Source of the DNA: Faecalibacterium sp. UBA1819
GTDB taxonomy: Bacteria; Bacillota; Clostridia; Oscillospirales; Ruminococcaceae
Direction of reading: 5' to 3'
Assembly: GCA_002315015.1 (NCBI GenBank)
Contig: DCEX01000029.1
Span: 114,665-178,664, forward strand
Length of the DNA stretch: 64,000 nucleotides
A program made the position numbers and the translations under genes. Under the pieces are notes generated by a model, which was not told the origin of the DNA, searched no databases, and worked only from the letters and a program-made list of their open reading frames with translations. Shown here piece by piece: positions 54,422-63,025 of this stretch (position 1 is its first letter; the number at the start of each line of letters is the position of its first letter).

Positions 54422-54450
54422 ATTATATCCATTGGACACCAATAAATCAA
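54422..54450 (-). promoter_or_regulatory. Promoter with internal palindromic operator for the AbrB-like/kinase operon
   Basis: On the minus strand TTGATT (54445-54450) and TATAAT (54422-54427) are separated by 17 bases. The spacer holds the palindrome ATTGG-TGT-CCAAT (54431-54443), well placed for repression by the AbrB-like protein that starts 24 bases downstream. Confidence 0.65.
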
Positions 54451-54458
54451 TATAAAGG

Positions 54459-54483
54459 CGGCAGCCGGTTTATTCGGCTACCA
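54459..54483 (-). terminator. Weak terminator after the HEPN-like gene
   Basis: On the minus strand GG-x-AGCCG and CGGCT-x-CC enclose a 7-base loop, followed by GCCTTTATATT. The T run is short. It lies between the HEPN-like gene and the kinase operon promoter. Confidence 0.45.
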
Positions 54484-54497
54484 CCTCAACTTTCATA

Positions 54498-54944
54498 TTA
54501 CATTGAACGTATTCCAGTTAGAAACTCATCCATGTATCCAAATAATTCATCTTTTCGAGCAACAATTTCTGCAACTGCCTTTTGGTTAATTCCGTGCGTA
54601 GTTTCATCCCGTAGCTTTTTCACTGTTTTTCCTTTACCAGACTTAGCTCCAAACAATTCGTTTAGCAGCTTCCTCTCAAAATTGTATCCTGCAAATTTTA
54701 AGGCATGAGGAACCTGAGTCATGTTAACTTTTAGAAAATCAGCAGCCGTATTTCCTTTGCACTTCTGGTGCTCCGCAAGGATAACCTTATATACAGTTTC
54801 ACAGACGTTAAATCGATTTTTGAAATCGTCTAACAATTGCACGGTACTATCATCCGACAAACATGCTTCTAATCGTTCCAATTCTGCTTTTGCATTGCTA
54901 CGAAGGAGTTGTTTTTCCTTGTCTGAAATTTTCGGAGAACTCAT
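54498..54944 (-). CDS. Hypothetical helical protein with a HEPN-like RxxxxH motif
   Basis: The 148-residue protein is not recognised by name. It is predicted mostly helical: residues 8-60 form two long amphipathic helices (KEKQLLRSNAKAELERLEAC), then a middle part with FLKVNMTQVPHALKFAGYNF, and a C-terminal helix. At 112-117 it has R-D-E-T-T-H in KKLRDETTHGINQKAV, which fits the Rx4-6H signature of HEPN ribonucleases. AGGAGG lies 8 bases before the ATG. It sits upstream of the AbrB-like/kinase operon and within the repeat-bounded island, so a defence or toxin role is plausible but unproven. Confidence 0.6.
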   Translation of the reverse strand: MSSPKISDKEKQLLRSNAKAELERLEACLSDDSTVQLLDDFKNRFNVCETVYKVILAEHQKCKGNTAADFLKVNMTQVPHALKFAGYNFERKLLNELFGAKSGKGKTVKKLRDETTHGINQKAVAEIVARKDELFGYMDEFLTGIRSM

Positions 54945-55128
54945 GATTTTCTACCTCCTATCTTCGTAAAGAGCATTTTATCACTTGCCGCGTTCAGATT
55001 TGCATATATGTGTATTGTGACTATTTCCCCTTATCTCCTTGAGTCATCTAGGCTTCCGAAAGCATTTAACAGTACTCAGATTGATTTCACTATAGATAGC
55101 AAATTTTATCGTGCTGTTTTTACTTTCA
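54945..55128. other. Intergenic region before the second repeat
   Basis: About 180 AT-rich bases that must contain the promoter of the HEPN-like gene on the minus strand. No coding signal or clear repeat was found. Confidence 0.4.
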
Positions 55129-55331
55129 ACCGTCCCTTCAGCGCCTTTCACTGAAGGTTTAGAATCAGTAAGTCTAGTGCATAAAGACCTAACAGAACGT
55201 CTGAAAACACAAAATTGTGCATTATACGAGAGTGTCCAGCGGGTGCTTCAGCTGAATAAAGAGGAACGCATCTTCGCGGCGGCGCCGCAACGCGGCAAAA
55301 ATATCATCCGAACACCCACGGCAGTTTTTAA
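55129..55331 (+). pseudogene. Decayed 3' half of spoIIID
   Basis: From CAACCGTCC to the TAA at 55329-55331 this sequence aligns with 52255-52457 of spoIIID. The helix-turn-helix region has a two-base deletion (STVHKD region becomes SLVHKD after a frame change), and a one-base deletion near GCATCTTCGC moves the last 20 codons out of frame. The 5' third of the gene is absent and no start or ribosome binding site is visible. It cannot make a functional regulator. Confidence 0.85.
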
Positions 55332-55389
55332 CACCAAAGTGTGTGTATATTGCCAGTAAGTTTGATTGCCAAGTTCATATTATGATCAC

Positions 55390-55438
55390 AGCGGAACCCA
55401 TGAAGCTTATATATTGCTGCCATGGGTTTCGCTTTTTT
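55390..55438 (+). terminator. Terminator of the second repeat
   Basis: AGCGGAACCCATG pairs with CATGGGTTTCGCT (one wobble), followed by a T6 run. It is better paired than its counterpart at 52514-52565. Confidence 0.8.
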
Positions 55439-55559
55439 ATAGAAAATTGCATTAAAAAATGTCTGGAATTTTTCAATCCGCTTCGCAATAATGATAGTAA
55501 GTACAGAATCATTTTGTCTCAGCGTATGAGATAACACGCTATTGATAATATCAGAACGG

Positions 55560-58500
55560 TTAATGCCAGAATATCTTATCGAACATTACATCAATACAAT
55601 CCTCATCGTCTAAGCAAAGAACATTTTTTGCTTCACACTCAGCTTTTGTCATGTTCCACCATTGCTTTAAATCTGCGGATTTTGTTCCTGACATAATAAA
55701 TGAGTTAAGCACAATATGCTTATCCGGTGCAGTAGGCTGAAGACGGATTTCCATTTCTTTTATCTTTTTATAAAACTCTACTTTAGGATCATACGCTTGA
55801 ACTCTTGTCAGCCCTTTCGGATCAATAAAGCTAATATATTGTGTGTCAGATGTATCAATCCACAATACATAGTCCGGGTAGAAATTGTCCGCTTCAAAAA
55901 ATCCCATGCCAACTTTACTCTTGTTGCGCAACAAATAAATCGTTTTCTGCTCTGTAAGCTCTGTGTGCATATCTAAATATTTGTGCAGTAGGTCAACAAA
56001 CAATTTTTCATCAGCGTTCAAGCTGACCGGAGACACTTGAATTTTCAATCCGTTTTGTTTGGTGGAAATCAGAGGCGTATATAAATGATGATTAAAGTCA
56101 AAAGCAATCACTGATTTCGACAAAACATCTCTCTCATATCCAGGAATACCTTCATGATCCCGAAGCAACACAGAAATATCATGTACAAACCCTTCGAGAA
56201 CTTTGTCGTTTTTATCAGCTTCGTGCTCTTGTTTGTACAAAAAAGTGTATTCTCCAACAAAGTTATTATCAGAAGCAGTAAGCTCCTGATATTCAAGCAG
56301 TGGTGCTTCCCATTTTTCTTTTTCGTATTTATAGAATTTATCCATGTAACTTTTCAGGACCATGACGCAAAAATCAATTACTGATTCCAATTTATCTACA
56401 CTATCAATCTTGATGTGTGATTGAGGAATAATCAGTGAGTACCAACCCTCTGTCTCCAAAATAGCCCGTATTTTGCCTTTGACAATGCTGATGTTATAAT
56501 ATAATTTTTCGTTTTTATATTGCTCCAGCTCTTCAAAAATTCTGTCATAATTCAAAAACGGAAGATATTGGGCATCTAGAGTATGCTCATCTGTAACCGA
56601 ACGAATTTGCCAGCTCCCATCCGATTCGATAGTCTGCACCTTAGAACGACAGTCAATTACCACTCGGTTCTTCAAGAGATATTTCATAAAACCTTCGTCT
56701 GGCGCATCTAATATTAACCTTTTAGCTTGTTTCTTGAAATTAGCACCAGCCCTAACCTTAATAACACGCAGTTTTTTATCCTTTACTTGGTCATATCGGC
56801 TGATTACAGGCATCCTAAATTCAAAGATATTTTCGTTTGTGGGCATATCTTCAAGCTCAAGATAGTGCTTGAAATCCTCCATGTACTGCGCCTTGATTCC
56901 GAAAATTGTGAGCGTTTCCAGCACATCAATATTACGCGGAATCTTCACCGAATGATCGTCCAATTTTCTGCTTCGTTTCAGACAGCCGCCATAACCGCGC
57001 AATCTTACACCACGGCCAAAAAGCTGAATGGCCTGAGAGCCTTCACCTTTGGCAAAATTAATCAGTCCCATCGTCGAAACACGCCAGCTATTCCAACCCT
57101 CGGTAAACTTGCGAGAACCAATCAAAACTTTGATATTAGATGCCGGAGAATTGATTGAACGGAACAAAGATTCAGAAACAAATTCCTCTGTCTTGGAAAC
57201 AATACCCTTTTTTTCGCAGTTTTTAACTAACCCGGCAGCATCGCCAATGCTGATGACGCCAAAATACTCTCCGTCATCACCAATGCGCATGGCGATTTCC
57301 CCGGAAACTTGCCGCAGATTTTCTATGTGAAGCCGAGGAGAATCCGAAGCAGTTTCACTATTAAAGACAACCCGCATAACATCACGATAAATATCTTCTG
57401 AATTGGGAACACCGCCGAATAGCGATTTCAACGGTTCGAAATTTTGAGAAAACAGTTCTCTGCCACTTGCGTCCATCAGACCAGTGTCTTCATTCAGTAC
57501 TGCATGTAGCCGCCGTATGGTTATATCTTTCTGGTTGACAAACTTATCCAGAAAATCCAGCACTTCCTCCACATCAGTAAGTTCTGCTGCGCTAGTGGAA
57601 GCTGTTACTCTGTTTCCTACGAAAACAAGCAAAGGCTTTTCAATCCGGAAAGGGGCATACTCGCTTTTGCGTGTCTCGAACAGTTTCAACTGCTGGTAGA
57701 AAGAAAGCAGACAGCCTGTCATATACAGGTGACGCTGTTCCTCATCAATGCCAGAACGCAGGTTATAAATTCGATATTCCTTGCCATATCCGTCATTGTA
57801 GAAAAATTTATAAGAGTAGTCCATGATAATAGACTTACAATATTCTTCCAGCAGAGCTTGCTCTTTTGCCTTTTTGGGATTCAGTGTGCGCAGCGCCTGT
57901 TTGAAGGTTGCAGAATACTCAAATGCAAAACCTCCATCCGCCGAAAGCCTGGTACGGTAGTCATACCATACATCACCAGCAAGACCGCGATGTGCTTCAT
58001 CTACCAAAACCAGATTGTTTTGTTCAAAGCTGTCAATGGAAACGGTTTTAACCTTGCCTTCCTCTTTCAGCTTATTCATATCGATGATTACAACATCTGT
58101 TTTGCGCTGCATGTGGGCTGTGATATCTTTCTGAAAAATAGCTGACGGAATAGAAGATAGCGTTAACTCCTCCAGATGCTGGTTGCTCATTCCTTCGTTG
58201 GGTGCAAGCACAATAATTTTGTTTATTTCCAGATGACTGTTTAGCCGTTGTGCTCGTTTAAGATAATACAGAAATTGCAAAATATTGATGTGCATAATCA
58301 GTGTTTTGCCGCTGCCAGTAGCACACATGAATGCCAACTTGTTCAAATCCTTTTCTTGAACATGGGAAAAATGCAGTGCCCCCAAAGTCTGGCTGTCCAC
58401 ATCATCAATAAATTGATTTAAGTCCGCAATCAATCCTGCCCGGTCGGAGAAATAGCGATCCAGATAGATTTCAGTAAACAGCAGAGCTATATACTGATAA

Positions 58501-58802
58501 TATTTCAGCGTCAGCCCGCCTCGCTTTTCTCCGATTTGGCGCACATAGCGACAGATATTTTCATCATACTGTCGCAGCTTGTCCGGATTGATTTTCACCT
58601 TGTCAGCGTTAGAAACGCAGACAAGGCGCAGAAACGTATAAAAGTATGTATTTTGATTTTCGTCTAATCCTTCATAGTCGGCATCGTTTAATTTACCCGC
58701 AAGATCTGCCAGCGTGCTTTTTCCAAATAAATGGAGGAAATATCTAAACAACAGCAATTGGTCATTAAAGGAATATTCCGGTGTTGATTTTTTCTTTGCC
58801 AT
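55560..58802 (-). CDS. res: Type III-like restriction endonuclease subunit (DEAD/DEAH helicase-nuclease)
   Basis: The 1080-residue protein is the restriction and translocation subunit. Walker A FMCATGSGKTLIM lies at residues 158-170, the DEAH box LVLVDEAHRGL at 265-275, the motif III-like EYSATFKQAL follows, and motif VI is near IQLFGRGVRLRG. The C-terminal PD-(D/E)xK nuclease is visible as NFYPDYVLW (about residue 980) and ISFIDPKGL (about 993). The start follows a weak GGTGG ribosome binding site 20 bases after the Abi-like gene. It cleaves DNA only with its methyltransferase partner in the classical type III model. All motifs look intact. Confidence 0.88.
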   Translation of the reverse strand: MAKKKSTPEYSFNDQLLLFRYFLHLFGKSTLADLAGKLNDADYEGLDENQNTYFYTFLRLVCVSNADKVKINPDKLRQYDENICRYVRQIGEKRGGLTLKYYQYIALLFTEIYLDRYFSDRAGLIADLNQFIDDVDSQTLGALHFSHVQEKDLNKLAFMCATGSGKTLIMHINILQFLYYLKRAQRLNSHLEINKIIVLAPNEGMSNQHLEELTLSSIPSAIFQKDITAHMQRKTDVVIIDMNKLKEEGKVKTVSIDSFEQNNLVLVDEAHRGLAGDVWYDYRTRLSADGGFAFEYSATFKQALRTLNPKKAKEQALLEEYCKSIIMDYSYKFFYNDGYGKEYRIYNLRSGIDEEQRHLYMTGCLLSFYQQLKLFETRKSEYAPFRIEKPLLVFVGNRVTASTSAAELTDVEEVLDFLDKFVNQKDITIRRLHAVLNEDTGLMDASGRELFSQNFEPLKSLFGGVPNSEDIYRDVMRVVFNSETASDSPRLHIENLRQVSGEIAMRIGDDGEYFGVISIGDAAGLVKNCEKKGIVSKTEEFVSESLFRSINSPASNIKVLIGSRKFTEGWNSWRVSTMGLINFAKGEGSQAIQLFGRGVRLRGYGGCLKRSRKLDDHSVKIPRNIDVLETLTIFGIKAQYMEDFKHYLELEDMPTNENIFEFRMPVISRYDQVKDKKLRVIKVRAGANFKKQAKRLILDAPDEGFMKYLLKNRVVIDCRSKVQTIESDGSWQIRSVTDEHTLDAQYLPFLNYDRIFEELEQYKNEKLYYNISIVKGKIRAILETEGWYSLIIPQSHIKIDSVDKLESVIDFCVMVLKSYMDKFYKYEKEKWEAPLLEYQELTASDNNFVGEYTFLYKQEHEADKNDKVLEGFVHDISVLLRDHEGIPGYERDVLSKSVIAFDFNHHLYTPLISTKQNGLKIQVSPVSLNADEKLFVDLLHKYLDMHTELTEQKTIYLLRNKSKVGMGFFEADNFYPDYVLWIDTSDTQYISFIDPKGLTRVQAYDPKVEFYKKIKEMEIRLQPTAPDKHIVLNSFIMSGTKSADLKQWWNMTKAECEAKNVLCLDDEDCIDVMFDKIFWH

Positions 58803-58821
58803 ATTATTTTATCCACCTACT

Positions 58822-59676
58822 TTAAAATGGAAATTCATCATCTTCGTCAATATAATATATTTCATTATTACAAGCATTTGACTGTTGAGTATGGCCCTGC
58901 TCCAGCTTGTCAAAAAATGTTAGTGTGTCCGCTACAATTCTGACTACATATTCCGCTTCCGTTTTAGAAAGCAATCGATTTGGATGTGCTGCACTATGGT
59001 CGTTACGAACATGATTATACTTTTCAAAAAGACTAATGGAACATTTACAAGCTGTTTCGGTAAATTCAGTATCACAGTATCCATTTTCAGCATACCACTT
59101 TGCTAACATTCCAGCTAAGGAATGGAGCGGTAACTCATTCCCTTTGGAATCCTCTGTTTGAATCTCATGTGTGACACATAGTTTTCTCAAATACTCACAA
59201 GTAAATGTATGCAAACGATCTATGACAAGCTCTGGTTTCTGCCCCAAAAAATTATTTTCTATATCTTCCAGTATCATTGAAAGATTTTGATGTGTCTGTT
59301 TTATAGGCAGCTCAACAGTAGGCATTTCCTTTAGGCGTTTAATAATCCCTTGCACTTGGTTATAGTCACGCTGATCGTCATCGCTCCACCAATCTGTTCC
59401 CATAGCAAAGCAAAAATACTCTGATAGGGCTTCCAAAAGTTTCGCAATCATTTGAGGGCTTGCTTCATCCCATATTTTCCGGATACATTTCTCCTGAGAC
59501 AAATTCCGATAATCAGGATCTTCGTAAATGTTGATACCGCATGCGTCAAGAATCAGCTCTTTCGTTTTGGTTTTATTGTAGCTGCCCCTGTCATTCCAAT
59601 ACTTAAAGACAAATCCGCAAGAAATTCCAAATAATCGGCAGATGGTCTCTTTTTCTACATATTTTAAGTAGGCCAA
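58822..59676 (-). CDS. Abi_C / HEPN-like protein encoded between mod and res
   Basis: The 284-residue protein has an N-terminal helical region (about 1-140) of no clear family and a C-terminal domain like the abortive infection C-terminus (Abi_C). The region from LRKLCVTHEIQT through LPLHSLAGMLAKWY to FEKYNHVRNDHSAAHPN and AEYVVRIVADTLTFFDKL is typical. R-N-D-H-S-A-A-H at 224-231 fits the HEPN Rx4-6H ribonuclease motif. The start is TTG at 59674-59676, eight bases after the mod stop, with GGAGG inside the end of mod. Its place inside the R-M operon suggests it acts when restriction fails or senses R-M activity. Confidence 0.75.
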   Translation of the reverse strand: MAYLKYVEKETICRLFGISCGFVFKYWNDRGSYNKTKTKELILDACGINIYEDPDYRNLSQEKCIRKIWDEASPQMIAKLLEALSEYFCFAMGTDWWSDDDQRDYNQVQGIIKRLKEMPTVELPIKQTHQNLSMILEDIENNFLGQKPELVIDRLHTFTCEYLRKLCVTHEIQTEDSKGNELPLHSLAGMLAKWYAENGYCDTEFTETACKCSISLFEKYNHVRNDHSAAHPNRLLSKTEAEYVVRIVADTLTFFDKLEQGHTQQSNACNNEIYYIDEDDEFPF

Positions 59677-59683
59677 GTATCAA

Positions 59684-62600
59684 TTACACCTCCTCGAACA
59701 TCCGGTTTTTAAATTCTATTTCTGTCATTTGAACTTTCCAGCTCTCTTCGCCGGTACGCAGATTTTCCAGATTGTTGTCGCCGTTGACATAGATGACATC
59801 AAATTCCCGGTCCTGGGGATTGATGCGGTGCTTGGTGAAGTAGGCGTCGAGGGCGGCATTGGAAGCCAGCAGATCTTCGATAACGGTACGCCAGATCACC
59901 AGCGCACGGCGGCCATCAGGCAGAGTGCCTTCCACCTGCTTGAAACCATACACTCCGTCATTGTCCTTTACCAGACGCACAGCACCTTCGTAGCCCCCGG
60001 CAGTATCCGGCTCAGAGCGGAAGTAGCTGACCGTACTTTGACGGGCAACCGAAATGCCAATCAGATAGTTGAATGTCTCCACCAGATCTACCCGTCTGGT
60101 CTTGGTTTCATTCCGTTCTGTGATTTTCATTTGATAGCTGAATGGTACCTTGAACTGCTCCAAATCCAGCAGGCTGCCTTTACTCTCGATGTCCAGCATA
60201 TAATGGATCAGGTAATCCTCACCGAACAGACTGTAAAGAGACTTGTGCTGGTCCGACAGCTGAACATTGGAAAGAGCATCTTCGTAGCTTTCCAATGAAA
60301 AACACTTTATTATTCCCGAAGTATAATCATGTCGCTCCGTAGGTTTACCATCTTTCCAAGATTTAAATCCTGTTGCATACAGTGATTTTTTTACTCGAGG
60401 TTTTGTAGTCTGATGAAAATAAGTACCCATTTCAACAAGTATAAATTTTCTGTTACCACCCTCTTTATTTAACATCATAACAGCTTGAGCTGTTGTACCC
60501 GAACCAGCAAAATAATCTAATACAATGCTTTCTTTATCACTGATTGCATATATGCAATCTTTAACATTATAAACAGATTTAGGATACTCAAAATCTTCTT
60601 TTGTGAATCCCATGGATGTTAAAAGCTTGGTTCCGTAATCGCCAGCATTATATTTAGAATCATACCAAAAAGTTTTATATTGATCCGAATATTTGGGCAT
60701 CTTAATCTGCACTGTGCCAGATCGTGATATATCAGTTCTCAAAAAAGCATATATCTGACCAATCGTTTGAAAAGCATATCGCCATTTTCGTTCTACTCCG
60801 GAATCATCTATTGGCCATATTTTTATAATAGGGGATTCTTCTGTACCAATTATTCTTTGAGGTTGCTGCACTTCTGGTCTCCAGCACTCCAAAGCACCAA
60901 CGATCTGTTCATTTGATGATTCTGGATGTATGTCATCAGCAAGGACTTCTCCATATCCAATAACACAGCCGTTTTGAACATAAACCGGGTAGAAACAATT
61001 TGCAGCATCCATTCTTTCGGATTCGCTACCCCAGTTTCTAAAATTAGAATACTCCCATTCATTTTCTGGTTTCACAACTTCATTTAATTTTTTCAGTTGC
61101 ATAGGGATGGAAAAAATCGCATACTCGTGTGAAAACGAAAAGTGATCTCCTTGAGTTCCTTTTTTATTGTGTTCAACGGCTACCGTAACAATATCATTTT
61201 CTGGGAAAAGGCCTTTGCATAAGTCAAACAAGTAATTCTGTTCATATTTATCTATTGCGATAACAATGGACCCAATTTCATTTCTTAACGGATTTGCTAT
61301 GCTCAAACGATTTTCCATCAGAGATAGCCATGCAGAGTGCTTGAATGAATTTTTATATAATACTTCACTCGAAGGAGAGTTATAGGGTGGATCAATATAT
61401 GTACTTTGTATTTTGTTTCGATATTTCTCTTGCAATAGATTCAAAGCGTGAAAATTGTCTGAATTAATTAAAACTCCAACGGTCTGCTCATCCAAATCCT
61501 CAATGCTTGCTACCAAGCGATCTTTAAAATCAGTGGAAAAGTGCTTGGTATCCACCACCAAATTCAGATTTTGGCGCAAAAATTCCATGGTGGGGGGATT
61601 TGTCCAAGCAAGGGTAGTCAGGTCGCCCTCCACTTCGTCAATGGCATACATATCAATCCATTCCTGGATCTGTGCAGGATTGGCAATAATCTCTGGCCAG
61701 AAGGATTCGTCAATCCAGTCCAGAGTCATGCACCAGTTGGTCTCCACTACAAACTTCTTTTTTAGCCACAGCTTTTTCTGGAAGTCCTCAATCTGTGCCA
61801 AAAAGTCGATGATGATATGGCCCACCCGCTTGATGGCTTTCACCTTCGCCAAATAGGTCTCCACGCGCTGTTCATTGGTGGTATCCAGATCATCCAGATG
61901 GATGACTTCACTCTTAATGTAAAAATCCAGTTCACGATACAAAAAGCCCTTCAAATCCTTATGAATGAAATAGTCAAAGGTGTTTTTGGCTGCATAGGCT
62001 TCCAGGTGCTTGTCAATCAGCGTTTTGGGCTTCTTTTTATCAGAGGAGACATCTGCCAGAAGAATCTGAACCAGCTGCGGATAGTCAGCCGCTATTTTCT
62101 GCCGGATGGCTGCACCATTCAACTCCAAATATTTGGCTTTTTTATCTTCCGGAACATCAAACACAAAGCGCACGATAAATTCGTTGGTATCGGCTCGGTA
62201 TTCAAAGGTTTTCAGTTCTGGCCGCTCCTCTGTTTCTTGATAAAGCATGAATGTCCGCTTGGAATCCTTGGATTCCTTGTTGTTGTTCTGCTCTGTCGTG
62301 GCATCTACCAGCAGAAAATGCACGGTGCAGCTGTCGCCATAAGCATTGCGGGCAACAAAGCAATAATCCTTGAAATTTTCAGCTGTTTTGATGTAATACT
62401 GGTCTTGGTTTGCCCAATACAGTTTTACTTCTTCGCCCTCATAGGGAATCGCATATACGCCTTCCTTATATCGGCGCTTGGAGATAAAGTCACCTTCATC
62501 GTAGTAACGGTTAAAAAAGCTGTATAATGCCGAATATACATCCGTTTCCAAAGCGGATAAATCCACTCCGGCAGCCAGCTGGGATTTCAACTCTCGATAC

Positions 62601-62872
62601 TCCTTCACCATGGGAATACTATCGGGTAGCTGGGACATATCGGCGCCCAGAGATTGCTCAATCTCAGCAAGCCTCTTTTCAATATCGCCGGTATTGCATG
62701 CAAAAGGAGCCAGTGTCTCCTGCACCTTTTGAGGCAGTCCTTCGCTCAGAAACTTTTCAATTTCCTGTTTGCGAATATTCATAATGCGATAGATACCAAA
62801 ATCCAAATCGGATTTATCCAACTCAAAAATTCCCTTCATCAAGGAAACGAAGCGATCTAAACGCTCACTCAT
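59684..62872 (-). CDS. mod: Type III-like adenine-specific DNA methyltransferase, unusually long
   Basis: This 1062-residue modification subunit is much longer than classical type III Mod proteins (about 600-680). The beta-class motif order is clear: motif IV DPPY at residue 494 in STYIDPPYNSPSSE, a target-recognition region, then motif I FAGSG at residue 788 in LDYFAGSGTTAQAVMMLNKE. The 480-residue N-terminal extension (SERLDRFVSLMKGIFELDKS, YYDEGDFISKRRYKEGVYAI) is conserved in a group of large methyltransferases paired with DEAH nucleases. AAGGAGG lies before the ATG. It is the first gene of the mod-abi-res operon. Confidence 0.88.
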   Translation of the reverse strand: MSERLDRFVSLMKGIFELDKSDLDFGIYRIMNIRKQEIEKFLSEGLPQKVQETLAPFACNTGDIEKRLAEIEQSLGADMSQLPDSIPMVKEYRELKSQLAAGVDLSALETDVYSALYSFFNRYYDEGDFISKRRYKEGVYAIPYEGEEVKLYWANQDQYYIKTAENFKDYCFVARNAYGDSCTVHFLLVDATTEQNNNKESKDSKRTFMLYQETEERPELKTFEYRADTNEFIVRFVFDVPEDKKAKYLELNGAAIRQKIAADYPQLVQILLADVSSDKKKPKTLIDKHLEAYAAKNTFDYFIHKDLKGFLYRELDFYIKSEVIHLDDLDTTNEQRVETYLAKVKAIKRVGHIIIDFLAQIEDFQKKLWLKKKFVVETNWCMTLDWIDESFWPEIIANPAQIQEWIDMYAIDEVEGDLTTLAWTNPPTMEFLRQNLNLVVDTKHFSTDFKDRLVASIEDLDEQTVGVLINSDNFHALNLLQEKYRNKIQSTYIDPPYNSPSSEVLYKNSFKHSAWLSLMENRLSIANPLRNEIGSIVIAIDKYEQNYLFDLCKGLFPENDIVTVAVEHNKKGTQGDHFSFSHEYAIFSIPMQLKKLNEVVKPENEWEYSNFRNWGSESERMDAANCFYPVYVQNGCVIGYGEVLADDIHPESSNEQIVGALECWRPEVQQPQRIIGTEESPIIKIWPIDDSGVERKWRYAFQTIGQIYAFLRTDISRSGTVQIKMPKYSDQYKTFWYDSKYNAGDYGTKLLTSMGFTKEDFEYPKSVYNVKDCIYAISDKESIVLDYFAGSGTTAQAVMMLNKEGGNRKFILVEMGTYFHQTTKPRVKKSLYATGFKSWKDGKPTERHDYTSGIIKCFSLESYEDALSNVQLSDQHKSLYSLFGEDYLIHYMLDIESKGSLLDLEQFKVPFSYQMKITERNETKTRRVDLVETFNYLIGISVARQSTVSYFRSEPDTAGGYEGAVRLVKDNDGVYGFKQVEGTLPDGRRALVIWRTVIEDLLASNAALDAYFTKHRINPQDREFDVIYVNGDNNLENLRTGEESWKVQMTEIEFKNRMFEEV

Positions 62873-63025
62873 TTCTATATCCTCCTTATTTCACTCGCCA
62901 TTCTGTGTTTAAGATTTCATTGAGAATTGCAAACTTATGCACCAACTCAAAACTTCACTGATTTCATCGTGCAGCAGAATGTACAACGATTAACACTTTC
63001 GTAGTTACCTACAGTATTCACTTTG
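62873..63025. other. Intergenic region upstream of mod
   Basis: About 150 AT-rich bases that should hold the mod promoter on the minus strand. I could not identify hexamers with confidence, and no gene or strong hairpin is present. Confidence 0.4.

Larger units (their letters stand above)
55129..55439 (+). repeat. Direct repeat copy 2: decayed spoIIID 3' half plus terminator
   Basis: This is the second copy of the block at 52255-52565, in the same orientation, 2.87 kb away. It keeps the coding remnant, CACCAAAGTGTGTG, the TTCATATTATxATCA sequence and a terminator. Similarity stops just after the T run in both copies. Confidence 0.8.

Noticed and set aside
55111..55359. 82-codon plus-strand frame at the second repeat as a gene
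   Set aside because: It is the frameshifted remnant of spoIIID without the start region or a ribosome binding site.
55560..62872. Phase-variable simple repeats in mod or res
   Set aside because: I saw no run of short tandem repeats or long homopolymers inside either gene.
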